NCBI GenBank assembly: GCA_036743375.1
Contig: DAINPP010000018.1
Span: forward strand, 1 to 50,100
Length of the DNA: 50,100 nt
Reading direction: 5' to 3'
Origin: DAINPP01 sp036743375
GTDB taxonomy: Bacteria > Thermotogota > Thermotogae > MWEM01
The notes beneath the pieces were generated by a model. The model searched no databases. It saw only the letters and a program-made list of their open reading frames with translations, and was not told the DNA's origin. Below, in pieces: positions 16,657-24,015 of this stretch; the stretch's first letter is position 1, and every line of letters starts with the position of its first letter. A program made the translations under genes and the position numbers.

Positions 16657-17541
16657 ATGAAAAACAGAAAAAAAGGATGGTTTATCTTCTGGATGCTTTT
16701 ACCGGTTTTCTCGGTTATCGGCTTCCTTTCGATATATCCCACGATCAAGGGGATAATACTGGCTTTTCAGAATTACACGGTATTCACTTTTAACAGAATA
16801 AAGTTTATTGGATGGGACAACTTTGAGGAGATCATCATGGATCCGGATTTTCTTCCTATTGTCTGGAACACGGTGGTCTGGATCGTCGTATCCGTATTCT
16901 TTCAGCTCATACTCGGTCTCGGCCTTGCCCTGTTGCTCAGAAAACCCTTTAAGGGCAGGGGAGTTTATTCCGGGCTCGTTTTTTACCCATGGGCGCTGTC
17001 CGGTTTTGCCATCGGTCTTCTGTGGTCATGGCTTTTAAACGGACAGTTTGGTATAGTAAACGACATTCTGATAAAAATGAATCTGATACAAGAGGGCATT
17101 CAATTCCTGTCGGAACCGAATATGGCGATGTTCTCGGTCCTCCTTGTCAACATCTGGTATGGTATCCCATTCTTTGCGATCATGTCGCTTGCCGCCCTGC
17201 AATCGATACCGGAAACGGTTTACGAGGCGGCTGAAATTGACGGTGCCAATGCCTGGAATAAATTATTCAAGATTACACTCCCTTATATCAGGCCTACCAT
17301 CGTCAGCACCGTACTCGTGCGTTCCATCTGGATCATGAATTTCCCAGATGTCATATACGGTATGACAAGAGGGGGGCCGGCCAAAAGTACGGAAATCCTT
17401 TCCACACACATGATTAACATCATATATTATGAGAATGATTACAGTAAGGCTTCGGCGGTAGGTGTCATCATCACGGTTTTTCTCCTGCTGTATACGGTTT
17501 TGTACCTGAAATTCTCGGGCAGTAAGGAGGTGGAAATATGA
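16657..17541 (+). CDS. Sugar ABC transporter permease, MalF/UgpA type
   Basis: A 294-residue membrane protein with six predicted helices. The EAA loop that docks on the ATPase is YEAAEIDGANAWNKLFKITLP at about residues 189-209, with the conserved G and LP. The N-terminus is short, so the protein resembles the UgpA/LacF class rather than long MalF. GAGG lies 6 nt before the ATG. The stop overlaps the start of the second permease (ATGA). No ATPase gene is in the operon, so a shared MsmX/UgpC-type ATPase encoded elsewhere is presumably used. Confidence 0.93.
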   Translation: MKNRKKGWFIFWMLLPVFSVIGFLSIYPTIKGIILAFQNYTVFTFNRIKFIGWDNFEEIIMDPDFLPIVWNTVVWIVVSVFFQLILGLGLALLLRKPFKGRGVYSGLVFYPWALSGFAIGLLWSWLLNGQFGIVNDILIKMNLIQEGIQFLSEPNMAMFSVLLVNIWYGIPFFAIMSLAALQSIPETVYEAAEIDGANAWNKLFKITLPYIRPTIVSTVLVRSIWIMNFPDVIYGMTRGGPAKSTEILSTHMINIIYYENDYSKASAVGVIITVFLLLYTVLYLKFSGSKEVEI

Positions 17542-18374
17542 GCAGGATGAAGAAGAACACCTTTGGGGTGCTCAGGGGGCTCGGATTGGCTTTTTATCTA
17601 ATTCTGGCACTTTTTCCACTTGTATGGATTTTCATCACGTCGATTAAACCACCGGATGAAATCTACACTTTCCCTATTAAATACTGGCCGTCACGGATAA
17701 GCTGGGAGTCCTACGAATATCTCTTTGGTTTTGCCAATTTTGGAAAGTATTTTGGAAACAGTATGCTCGTTTCCATGAGTGCTTCGATCATATCCACCCT
17801 GATTGCCCTGCTGAGTGGCTATGTCCTCGCAAGGACCAAATTCAGGGGTAAGACGCCATTGATCATCTTTCTTTTTTTCGTTCAGATGATTCCGGCCTAT
17901 CTGCTGATGATCCCACAGTATTCGATGTTTGCTCATTTAAAGCTGATCAATAAATTATGGGGCATCATCCTGGTTTACATAGGACTCGGTGCCGCCTTCA
18001 GCACTATTATGGCCAGAAGCTTCTTTATGCGTATTCCCGAATCGCTGGAGGAATCCGCATTGATAGATGGGTGTACCCGTCTGAAAGCACTGTTCAAGGT
18101 AACACTGCCGTTGATGCTTCCGGGTGTGGCGGCTATTTTCAGTTTCTCATTTGTACAGAACTGGAATGAAATCTTCACGGCAGCCTTATTTTTGAACAGT
18201 GATTCGAAGATGACCGTTCCGGTTGCACTGTATTCATTCGTTTCAAAGGCAGGAATCCAGTGGAATGTAATGGCTGCGGGAATCGTCATCTCTTTAATTC
18301 CGACAATTATCGTCTTTGCCTTCGCACAGAAATATATCGTAGCGGGGCTGACAAGTGGTTCCGTAAAGGAATAA
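17538..18374 (+). CDS. Sugar ABC transporter permease, MalG/UgpE type
   Basis: A 278-residue inner-membrane permease with six helices and the EAA loop EESALIDGCTRLKALFKVTLP at about residues 172-192. The N-terminal segment FPLVWIFITSIKPPDEIYTFP is the signature of the MalG/UgpE class. It pairs with the preceding permease to form the import channel for the sugar delivered by the binding protein. GGAGG precedes the ATG, which overlaps the upstream stop. Confidence 0.94.
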   Translation: MSRMKKNTFGVLRGLGLAFYLILALFPLVWIFITSIKPPDEIYTFPIKYWPSRISWESYEYLFGFANFGKYFGNSMLVSMSASIISTLIALLSGYVLARTKFRGKTPLIIFLFFVQMIPAYLLMIPQYSMFAHLKLINKLWGIILVYIGLGAAFSTIMARSFFMRIPESLEESALIDGCTRLKALFKVTLPLMLPGVAAIFSFSFVQNWNEIFTAALFLNSDSKMTVPVALYSFVSKAGIQWNVMAAGIVISLIPTIIVFAFAQKYIVAGLTSGSVKE

Positions 18375-18397
18375 ATCTATACTCATAGGGGGGAAAC

Positions 18398-18808
18398 ATG
18401 AAAAAAACGATTTTACTTTTATCAGCTTTAAGTGTTATTTTACTATTCTCGGCCTGTAGCATCTTCGGACCAGATCCCACACCAACTCCGACACCGCCAC
18501 AGTACTCTATTGACGGGATCTACAGTCTGATTACACCGGCTGGAACACTGACTCTTGAAGACATGGAGTCATGGGTACCGGATGTTATCGTTGAGATACC
18601 CGGACAGGGCTGGGATATTGACAGCACAGGTTTTAATTCCATCTCAACCACTATTATCAACAACACATTTTCATTCTCCGCTACCAACACGATGAACGGA
18701 AATCATCTGAATCTCACCGGTTTTACGGTCGGTGAAAACAGCATCAACGGAAGTATCAATTACAACGGAAACACGGTTAACGTAACCGGCGTAAGGCATA
18801 TGAACTAA
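18398..18808 (+). CDS. Small lipoprotein
   Basis: A 136-residue secreted protein with a lipoprotein signal: KK, a hydrophobic stretch, and the lipobox FSAC at residues 17-20. A proline-threonine linker (TPTPTPP) follows the anchor, and the rest is a small beta-rich domain with several NTM/NTF and NG repeats and a conserved-looking LEDMESWVPDVIV segment. GGGGGG precedes the ATG. It lies 23 nt after the permease, so it is probably co-transcribed, perhaps as an envelope accessory of the importer. I do not recognise the domain. Confidence 0.8.
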   Translation: MKKTILLLSALSVILLFSACSIFGPDPTPTPTPPQYSIDGIYSLITPAGTLTLEDMESWVPDVIVEIPGQGWDIDSTGFNSISTTIINNTFSFSATNTMNGNHLNLTGFTVGENSINGSINYNGNTVNVTGVRHMN

Positions 18809-18819
18809 AAGGACAAAAT

Positions 18820-19770
18820 TTGTTTATAAAAAGAATAGAGAATTCGGTTGAAGGAGCGGTTGATCTGCTCCTTTCCGAATATAAAAGACAGAAAAAGATA
18901 CTGGAATATCTACCGGAAGCCGATGATCACAGAAAGTCGTTAGCGCAAAAGACCGCGCATCTCTTTGAAAAAGGCAGTGGTTTTGCCTTTTATGAAGGAA
19001 ACCGGTTGATCGCTTTTCTTGCAGGCTATCGCGTAAAAAGATACTTTGGATCGGCCGATGGGATTTACATTCCCCTGCACGGTCATGGCATCTCCCCTGA
19101 AGTAACGGACAGGGTGGCACTTTATCAGAAGATGTATGCCTTTGCCGCTGAGAACTGGGTACGGGAAGATATCCTTTCACACGTCATCACTGTTTTTTCA
19201 AAAGATGAGGAACTGGTCAGAACATGGTTTGATCTTGGTTTCGGAAACAGATGTGTGGATGCCATACGCATCCCCTCTGAAATCAAACAAATAAATTCAG
19301 AAATCGTTATAAGGATGGCCACAGTGGATGGTCTGGACAGCCTTGAAGAGATCTATCGCAAGGATCAATTATATTTCAACAACTCTCCCATGTTCATGCC
19401 AAGGGAAAATCCTGCCCCCATACGGCAATTAAAAGATTGGCTGAATGAAAATCGCCGTTATTTATGGATTGCCTTTCTCGAAAAGCAGCCCGTCGGTTTC
19501 ATCAGGATAGAGGAAGAAGGAGAAAATTACATCACGGAACATCCACACATGATGAACATTACCGGTGCCTATGTTGACGAAAGTCATAGAGGAAAAGGTA
19601 TCGGCGCTACAATGTTGAACGCCGTCCAGAAATTCCTGATTGATGTTGATTACAGATTATGCGGCGTTGATTTTGAATCCTTCAATATTTCTGGAGCCGC
19701 CTTCTGGAACACCCATTTTACACCTTACACATACAGCCTCACCAGAAGGATAGACGAAAATATTCTGTAA
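18820..19770 (+). CDS. GNAT family N-acetyltransferase
   Basis: A 316-residue protein with two GNAT-like halves. The N-terminal half (about 1-160) looks degenerate, with FEKGSGFAFYEGNRLIAFLAGY as the best-preserved strand. The C-terminal half has the full acetyl-CoA motif VDESHRGKGIGATMLNAV near residue 250, followed by NISGAAFWNTHFTPYTYSL, which closes the fold. The start is TTG behind AAAGGAC. It follows the lipoprotein gene by 12 nt and a terminator-like hairpin follows it. The acceptor substrate is unknown. Confidence 0.88.
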   Translation: MFIKRIENSVEGAVDLLLSEYKRQKKILEYLPEADDHRKSLAQKTAHLFEKGSGFAFYEGNRLIAFLAGYRVKRYFGSADGIYIPLHGHGISPEVTDRVALYQKMYAFAAENWVREDILSHVITVFSKDEELVRTWFDLGFGNRCVDAIRIPSEIKQINSEIVIRMATVDGLDSLEEIYRKDQLYFNNSPMFMPRENPAPIRQLKDWLNENRRYLWIAFLEKQPVGFIRIEEEGENYITEHPHMMNITGAYVDESHRGKGIGATMLNAVQKFLIDVDYRLCGVDFESFNISGAAFWNTHFTPYTYSLTRRIDENIL

Positions 19771-19816
19771 ATTCACCGATAAGTAAAACCCGTCGAATAG
19801 CATATAACATCTTTTT

Positions 19817-19847
19817 GGAGTCACGTTCATCCGAACGAGTCCTTTTT
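19817..19847 (+). terminator. Weak terminator after the GNAT gene
   Basis: CGTTC and GAACG pair around ATCC, with interrupted outer GGA/TCC pairing, followed by six T at 19843-19848. Confidence 0.45.
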
Positions 19848-19928
19848 TCACTTTTCATCAACATCTTTTTTTCAGAAATCAGAAGTAAGACATATTAAAC
19901 TATTACATGATGATATATCTTATATACC

Positions 19929-19955
19929 TTGACATATTTTATTAAATATGATAAT
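19929..19955 (+). promoter_or_regulatory. tetR promoter with an embedded palindromic operator
   Basis: TTGACA (19929-19934) and GATAAT (19950-19955) are 15 nt apart. The spacer is filled by CATATTTTATTAAATATG (19933-19950), an 18-bp palindrome with 7-bp perfect arms. A repressor bound here would cover both promoter elements. A related half-site AAATATG recurs just before the MATE gene. Confidence 0.65.
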
Positions 19956-20007
19956 CTATCTACACAACTGACGAATACGTCGATTGTATTTTTTAAAAGG
20001 AGTTACT

Positions 20008-20616
20008 ATGAGTGCATATGTCAGAAAATCCAGAGAGGATCGAATAAAAGAAATCCAAGCTGCCGCTCTTAAAGTTTTTCTTGAAAAAGGGTACAGGCAT
20101 ACTACCATGGAGGACATCATCAAGGCGACCAGTCTCTCCAAGGGGGGATTCTATCATTATTATAAAAGTACAAAAGAAATCATCTTTGCCATGATGAAGC
20201 GAGGGAATTATAATTATCTTGCACAGTTCAAGCTGAGTGAAACACCGACGATAGAGGAAATATGTGATCTCGTTGCCCGAATGACCCTCGTAAGAATACA
20301 GGAACAGACACCCGAAAGGAGTCTTTATGTTATGTTTGCCTGTGAAATGTTGTATGACGATGAGTTCAGAGAGCTTTACCGTGCAATAGAAAAGGAAACG
20401 TTTGAAATCATAGAAAAGAAGATAAAAAAATATCTTCCGAATTTTAAATTACAAGACTCGGAAGAAACGCTGGTCTTTTACGAACATCTCGTAAATGGGC
20501 TGTTGTTTACTCGAAACCTCTTTCAGGACAAAGAGATAATGAAAAAACAGGAAAAACGTATTTATTCACTCATGTACAATACCTGTATGGAGTTTCTCAT
20601 TCAGAAAAACACGTAA
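20008..20616 (+). CDS. TetR family transcriptional regulator
   Basis: A 202-residue TetR regulator. The N-terminal helix-turn-helix is typical: IQAAALKVFLEKGYRHTTMEDIIKATSLSKGGFYHYYKSTKEI at residues 12-54. The C-terminal ligand domain is helical and specific to the protein. I choose ATG 20008 behind AAAAGGAG over a TTG at 19984. It sits 86 nt before a MATE efflux gene on the same strand and most likely represses both itself and the pump, with a toxic compound as inducer. Confidence 0.92.
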   Translation: MSAYVRKSREDRIKEIQAAALKVFLEKGYRHTTMEDIIKATSLSKGGFYHYYKSTKEIIFAMMKRGNYNYLAQFKLSETPTIEEICDLVARMTLVRIQEQTPERSLYVMFACEMLYDDEFRELYRAIEKETFEIIEKKIKKYLPNFKLQDSEETLVFYEHLVNGLLFTRNLFQDKEIMKKQEKRIYSLMYNTCMEFLIQKNT

Positions 20617-20702
20617 TTTTAAGGTATCTTGATACGATTATTTTTTTACATATGAATCGACGCTATCGTCTATTTAAAATATGACATAAAAGGAGAGAGA
20701 AA

Positions 20703-22067
20703 ATGAATGAAATGAGAATGGAATTACTGAGACAAAATCCATGGAAACTGATGTTCAAGCTCTGCATTCCCTCCATCATAGGAATGCTGGTCATTGGATT
20801 GTATTCATTCATGGATGCGATATTTGTCGGACAGATGATTGGGACCTCTGCTATGGGAGCCGTTTCAGTTGCCTATCCCTTTACGTTGTTCAACAGTGGA
20901 ATTGCCACACTCGTTGGAATAGGATCCGCATCGGTATTATCGAGAGCAGTCGGAAAGAAGGATACGGTTACCGTCAACAAGATCATGGGGAATCTGATCG
21001 TACTCGTGGCAATACTTTCCGCCGTTGTAACCGCGGTTGGAATGATTTTTACGAGACAACTCCTCATGCTCAGCGGAGCGGAAGGCGAAATTCTGAATCT
21101 GGCGGAAAAGTATCTCAGGGTTATCTTTATCGGTTCATTGTTTGTAAACTTCGCGCAAAGCGCCAACATGGTCATGCGTGGCGAGGGGATCATGAAAAAG
21201 GCGATGAGTTTTATGATGATCGGGGCCATTCTGAACATTGCCCTTGACCCGCTGATGATCTTGTCTTTCGGAGACAATGGCATACTCGGTGCCGCGGCGG
21301 CAACGGTTATTTCTCAGATTACGCAGGCGATTATCACATTACTTTATTTTGTCAGGAAGAGTAAGACAATCAGGATACACAAGGTCCGACTTGAAAGAAG
21401 CCTGCTGCCTCAGATTTTTTCAATAGGCTTTTCAGCAATGCTGATGCAGGTGATGTCATTCGTCCAGCAGACCTTGTTGTACAATGCGGCATCAAGATAC
21501 GGCGGTGACACACAGATCATTTTAATCGGAGCAGCGCTAAGACTTCAGATGTTTTCATTCATCCCCCTTTGGGGAATGAGTCAAGGGCTGCAGCCTGCGG
21601 TTGGAACGAATTATGGTGCGGGTGATTACGAAAGGGTGAAGAAGATAACCAACGTCTTTCTAATCAGTTCAACGATGCTGGCAATGTTTTTCTGGATTCC
21701 AATAGAACTGTTTCCATCAACGTTCCTCGGATTATTCATCAAAGATACCACTATAGTTTCTGAAGGGATCGGATCTTTGAGATTGATATTCTGCATTTTT
21801 CCCTCACTCGGAATGATGATCATGGGACTTACATTCTTCCAGGCCATCGGATCGGCTAAAAAGGCCAGCATCCTTGTACTCCTCAGACAAATCGCCATCT
21901 TTATCCCGATGGTCCTCCTGTTGCCAAGGTTGATGGGAATATCAGGCGTTTGGATGGCTTCACCGATTACGGATTTTGTGGTATTTGTACTGACGCTTGC
22001 CTTACTGATTGGGGAATACAGAAAATTTGATACGATAAAGAAAAAGAGAGAATTTGCCACTGAATAA
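20703..22067 (+). CDS. MATE family efflux transporter
   Basis: A 454-residue membrane protein of the MATE family with twelve predicted helices, which exports drugs or cationic compounds using a Na+ or H+ gradient. The N-terminus has the family pattern WKLMFKLCIPSIIGMLVIGLYSFMDAIFVG, and the second half repeats the pattern around SIGFSAMLMQVMSF. GMSQGLQPAVGTNYGAGDYERVK is the conserved loop after helix 8. AGGAGAG lies before the ATG. It is paired with a TetR regulator and is distinct from the second MATE gene at 31235. Confidence 0.95.
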   Translation: MNEMRMELLRQNPWKLMFKLCIPSIIGMLVIGLYSFMDAIFVGQMIGTSAMGAVSVAYPFTLFNSGIATLVGIGSASVLSRAVGKKDTVTVNKIMGNLIVLVAILSAVVTAVGMIFTRQLLMLSGAEGEILNLAEKYLRVIFIGSLFVNFAQSANMVMRGEGIMKKAMSFMMIGAILNIALDPLMILSFGDNGILGAAAATVISQITQAIITLLYFVRKSKTIRIHKVRLERSLLPQIFSIGFSAMLMQVMSFVQQTLLYNAASRYGGDTQIILIGAALRLQMFSFIPLWGMSQGLQPAVGTNYGAGDYERVKKITNVFLISSTMLAMFFWIPIELFPSTFLGLFIKDTTIVSEGIGSLRLIFCIFPSLGMMIMGLTFFQAIGSAKKASILVLLRQIAIFIPMVLLLPRLMGISGVWMASPITDFVVFVLTLALLIGEYRKFDTIKKKREFATE

Positions 22068-22074
22068 ACAGTCA

Positions 22075-22101
22075 AAATTCCCCTCTTTCTGAGGGGAATT
22101 T
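22075..22101. terminator. Bidirectional hairpin between MATE and methyltransferase genes
   Basis: A perfect 11-bp stem AAATTCCCCTC/GAGGGGAATTT with a 5-nt loop lies between convergent genes. Neither side has a long T-run. Confidence 0.6.
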
Positions 22102-22109
22102 CGTCTAAA

Positions 22110-22922
22110 CTACAGTTTTGCATGAATCACCCAAACCATTTTCAAGTGATCAGAGATCGACATAATCAGTCTTGTCTTAAAAGAACATTTTCGGCTAATC
22201 ATCTTCAACACATCCCTGTAAAAGGGATAGGCCTCAATTGAGTGTGCGCCGCCGTTAATCTTCTTAAAGAAGTCCTCCGGTTTATCGACACAAAAATGCA
22301 TCAGGGCATTCCTATTTCCCGTTCTTTTGACAAACCTGTTCGACCGTTTCAGTCCTTTCGCACAGACGGCATCAAATACAATCTCTACATTCCGGATCTG
22401 TCTTTTCATATCGTCGATCAGCCCAACAACGGTTTCTTCTTTAAAATAATAAAATAGTCCGGCAGCGATGATCAGAACTGCCGATGGGTTCATTTGATCA
22501 ATCCGTCTCATCCAGGAACTATCGAAGACCGATAGGGGTATAAACCTGTTTCTTTCCGTTTCGCAGATATACTGTCTTCTCTTTTCGATAACGCTGGGAA
22601 GATCCAGATCGTACCAGCGTACTTTTCCATTATCCACCCTTGAAAAGGCAGTTTCCATCCCTGCACCGATGTTGACCACCGTCCCCTTCGGATGCTCTGC
22701 CAAAAATCTTCTGGTAACATTATCGAGATTAACGGCACGGCAGGCACTGGCAAGAAGGGTGTATTCCGTCTGATTCGATTGTTTTTTCAATAAATCCGGA
22801 AATTGCTTATTCAGACGAAGTAATTCCTTATCCTTGAGTAATTCAGGATATCTTTCCGTTGCATACAATCGACCTTCAAGTGGGACAAACAACGTATCAC
22901 TGACACCATCGGGTTTATTCAT
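22110..22922 (-). CDS. Leucine carboxyl methyltransferase (LCM)-like SAM methyltransferase
   Basis: A 270-residue class I methyltransferase of the PF04072 LCM/TcmP-like group. The SAM site has VVNIGAGMETAFSRVD near residue 82 followed by WYDLDLPSVIEKRRQ, the characteristic DLP motif of the family. The second motif is around AVLIIAAGLFYYFKEE. These enzymes O-methylate carboxyl groups of small molecules or proteins; the substrate cannot be deduced here. GGAGG precedes the ATG. It lies 35 nt downstream of a second, unrelated methyltransferase on the same strand, so the two may act in one pathway. Confidence 0.88.
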   Translation of the reverse strand: MNKPDGVSDTLFVPLEGRLYATERYPELLKDKELLRLNKQFPDLLKKQSNQTEYTLLASACRAVNLDNVTRRFLAEHPKGTVVNIGAGMETAFSRVDNGKVRWYDLDLPSVIEKRRQYICETERNRFIPLSVFDSSWMRRIDQMNPSAVLIIAAGLFYYFKEETVVGLIDDMKRQIRNVEIVFDAVCAKGLKRSNRFVKRTGNRNALMHFCVDKPEDFFKKINGGAHSIEAYPFYRDVLKMISRKCSFKTRLIMSISDHLKMVWVIHAKL

Positions 22923-22957
22923 AAAATTTAAACCTCCACTGTTTTATTAATCATCTA

Positions 22958-23587
22958 TCACACATTAAGATCTTCTAAAATAGCCGTCGCATAGGCAATA
23001 TTGAACGAAGATTTAAGAATTGTTGAGTTGACATTATTAAAACCATTCTCTCCTAAAAAAGCACAATACCTTTTTTCATCCCATTCATGATAGGCTTTAA
23101 ATCCAACAAGAGCAGCCAGTTTTGAAAATAGTTTTGCATTTTTACTTTTTTTATGCATAAAAGTCGGGGCAATAAGTCTTCCGTCATTCTTCAAAACCCG
23201 CTTAATCTCAGAAAGTACCCTTTCGGGATCAGGCATGATGTGTAAGGCATTCGAAATAATGACAACATCAAACTGGTTATCCTGAAAATTCATATTACAG
23301 GCATCCTGAACCTCAAACTGTATCTTCTCATTCCGTATTTTTTCGGCTTTTCGTCTCGCTATTGCGATCATTTTTTCCGAAAAATCTATCGCCGTTATAT
23401 TCTCAAGCGTTTCAGAAAGGGACAACGCAATAATTCCCGTCCCGGTAGCAATCTCCAGAACCTTGTCATACCGATCGATTGTGGCAGCCATCTTTTTTAT
23501 CATAACATCGTATGCCTGTTCATCTTTCTTGATAATCTTGTCATAAAGGCCCGAAAATCTATCCCATACCTTCTCCTCGTGTCTCAT
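22958..23587 (-). CDS. Class I SAM-dependent methyltransferase
   Basis: A 209-residue methyltransferase of the UbiE/Methyltransf_11 type. Motif I is VLEIATGTGIIALSLS, then the acidic strand end ITAIDFSEKMI, FEVQDACNMNF, and FDVVIISNALHIMPDPERVLSEIKRVLKNDGRLIAPT. I choose the ATG at 23587, supported by AGAAGGTG; the longer open frame runs back into a terminator hairpin. Product and substrate are unknown. It is the first gene of a two-methyltransferase unit. Confidence 0.9.
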   Translation of the reverse strand: MRHEEKVWDRFSGLYDKIIKKDEQAYDVMIKKMAATIDRYDKVLEIATGTGIIALSLSETLENITAIDFSEKMIAIARRKAEKIRNEKIQFEVQDACNMNFQDNQFDVVIISNALHIMPDPERVLSEIKRVLKNDGRLIAPTFMHKKSKNAKLFSKLAALVGFKAYHEWDEKRYCAFLGENGFNNVNSTILKSSFNIAYATAILEDLNV

Positions 23588-23605
23588 ATTTGCACCTTCT
23601 TTTTT

Positions 23606-23642
23606 CCAAAAAAATCCCCTCATCCAGACATGAGGGGATTTC
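23606..23642 (-). terminator. Terminator at the end of the feo operon
   Basis: A perfect 11-bp stem (23612-23622 with 23631-23641) and 8-nt loop run into seven T on the minus strand. It closes the unit that starts near 28812. Confidence 0.88.
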
Positions 23643-23670
23643 ACTTTATAAATTCAAACAGGTAGTTATT

Positions 23671-24015
23671 TTACTTCTTAATAAACAACGATGAGATCAT
23701 CGGTGCCAATTTAACGCCAAGAATCACAAACAGGGCAACGATAAAGGTCTCTATCCCCGCCTTTACGCTGATTTCCTTCATAAATAAAGCCGCTCCGAGA
23801 TCAGTCAGTACACATAAGGCGAGTGCTCCCCATAGTCCGAACTTGTTAAACACAAAAACCATGAGCAACATAATGGGAACCGAAAAGAGTATTCCCAACA
23901 AAACGGTTGAGAGCATCGAGACCGATGTGTTCTTGCTGATAATATGCATCATTGCAGCCATTCTCGGACAAACGATGAACAGACCAAAACCGCAACTTGT
24001 AATGAGTAATTCCAT
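23671..24015 (-). CDS. Small membrane protein coupled to FeoB permease
   Basis: A 114-residue hydrophobic protein with four predicted helices and two N-terminal cysteines (SCGFGLFIVCPR). The ATG overlaps the stop of the FeoB permease gene (TGATG), so translation is coupled. It is not FeoC and not the short Cys-rich FeoB-associated protein. A late KEISVKAGIETFIVALFVILG segment looks conserved. Its place at the end of the feo operon suggests a subunit or assembly factor of the iron channel, but I do not recognise the family. Confidence 0.8.
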   Translation of the reverse strand: MELLITSCGFGLFIVCPRMAAMMHIISKNTSVSMLSTVLLGILFSVPIMLLMVFVFNKFGLWGALALCVLTDLGAALFMKEISVKAGIETFIVALFVILGVKLAPMISSLFIKK

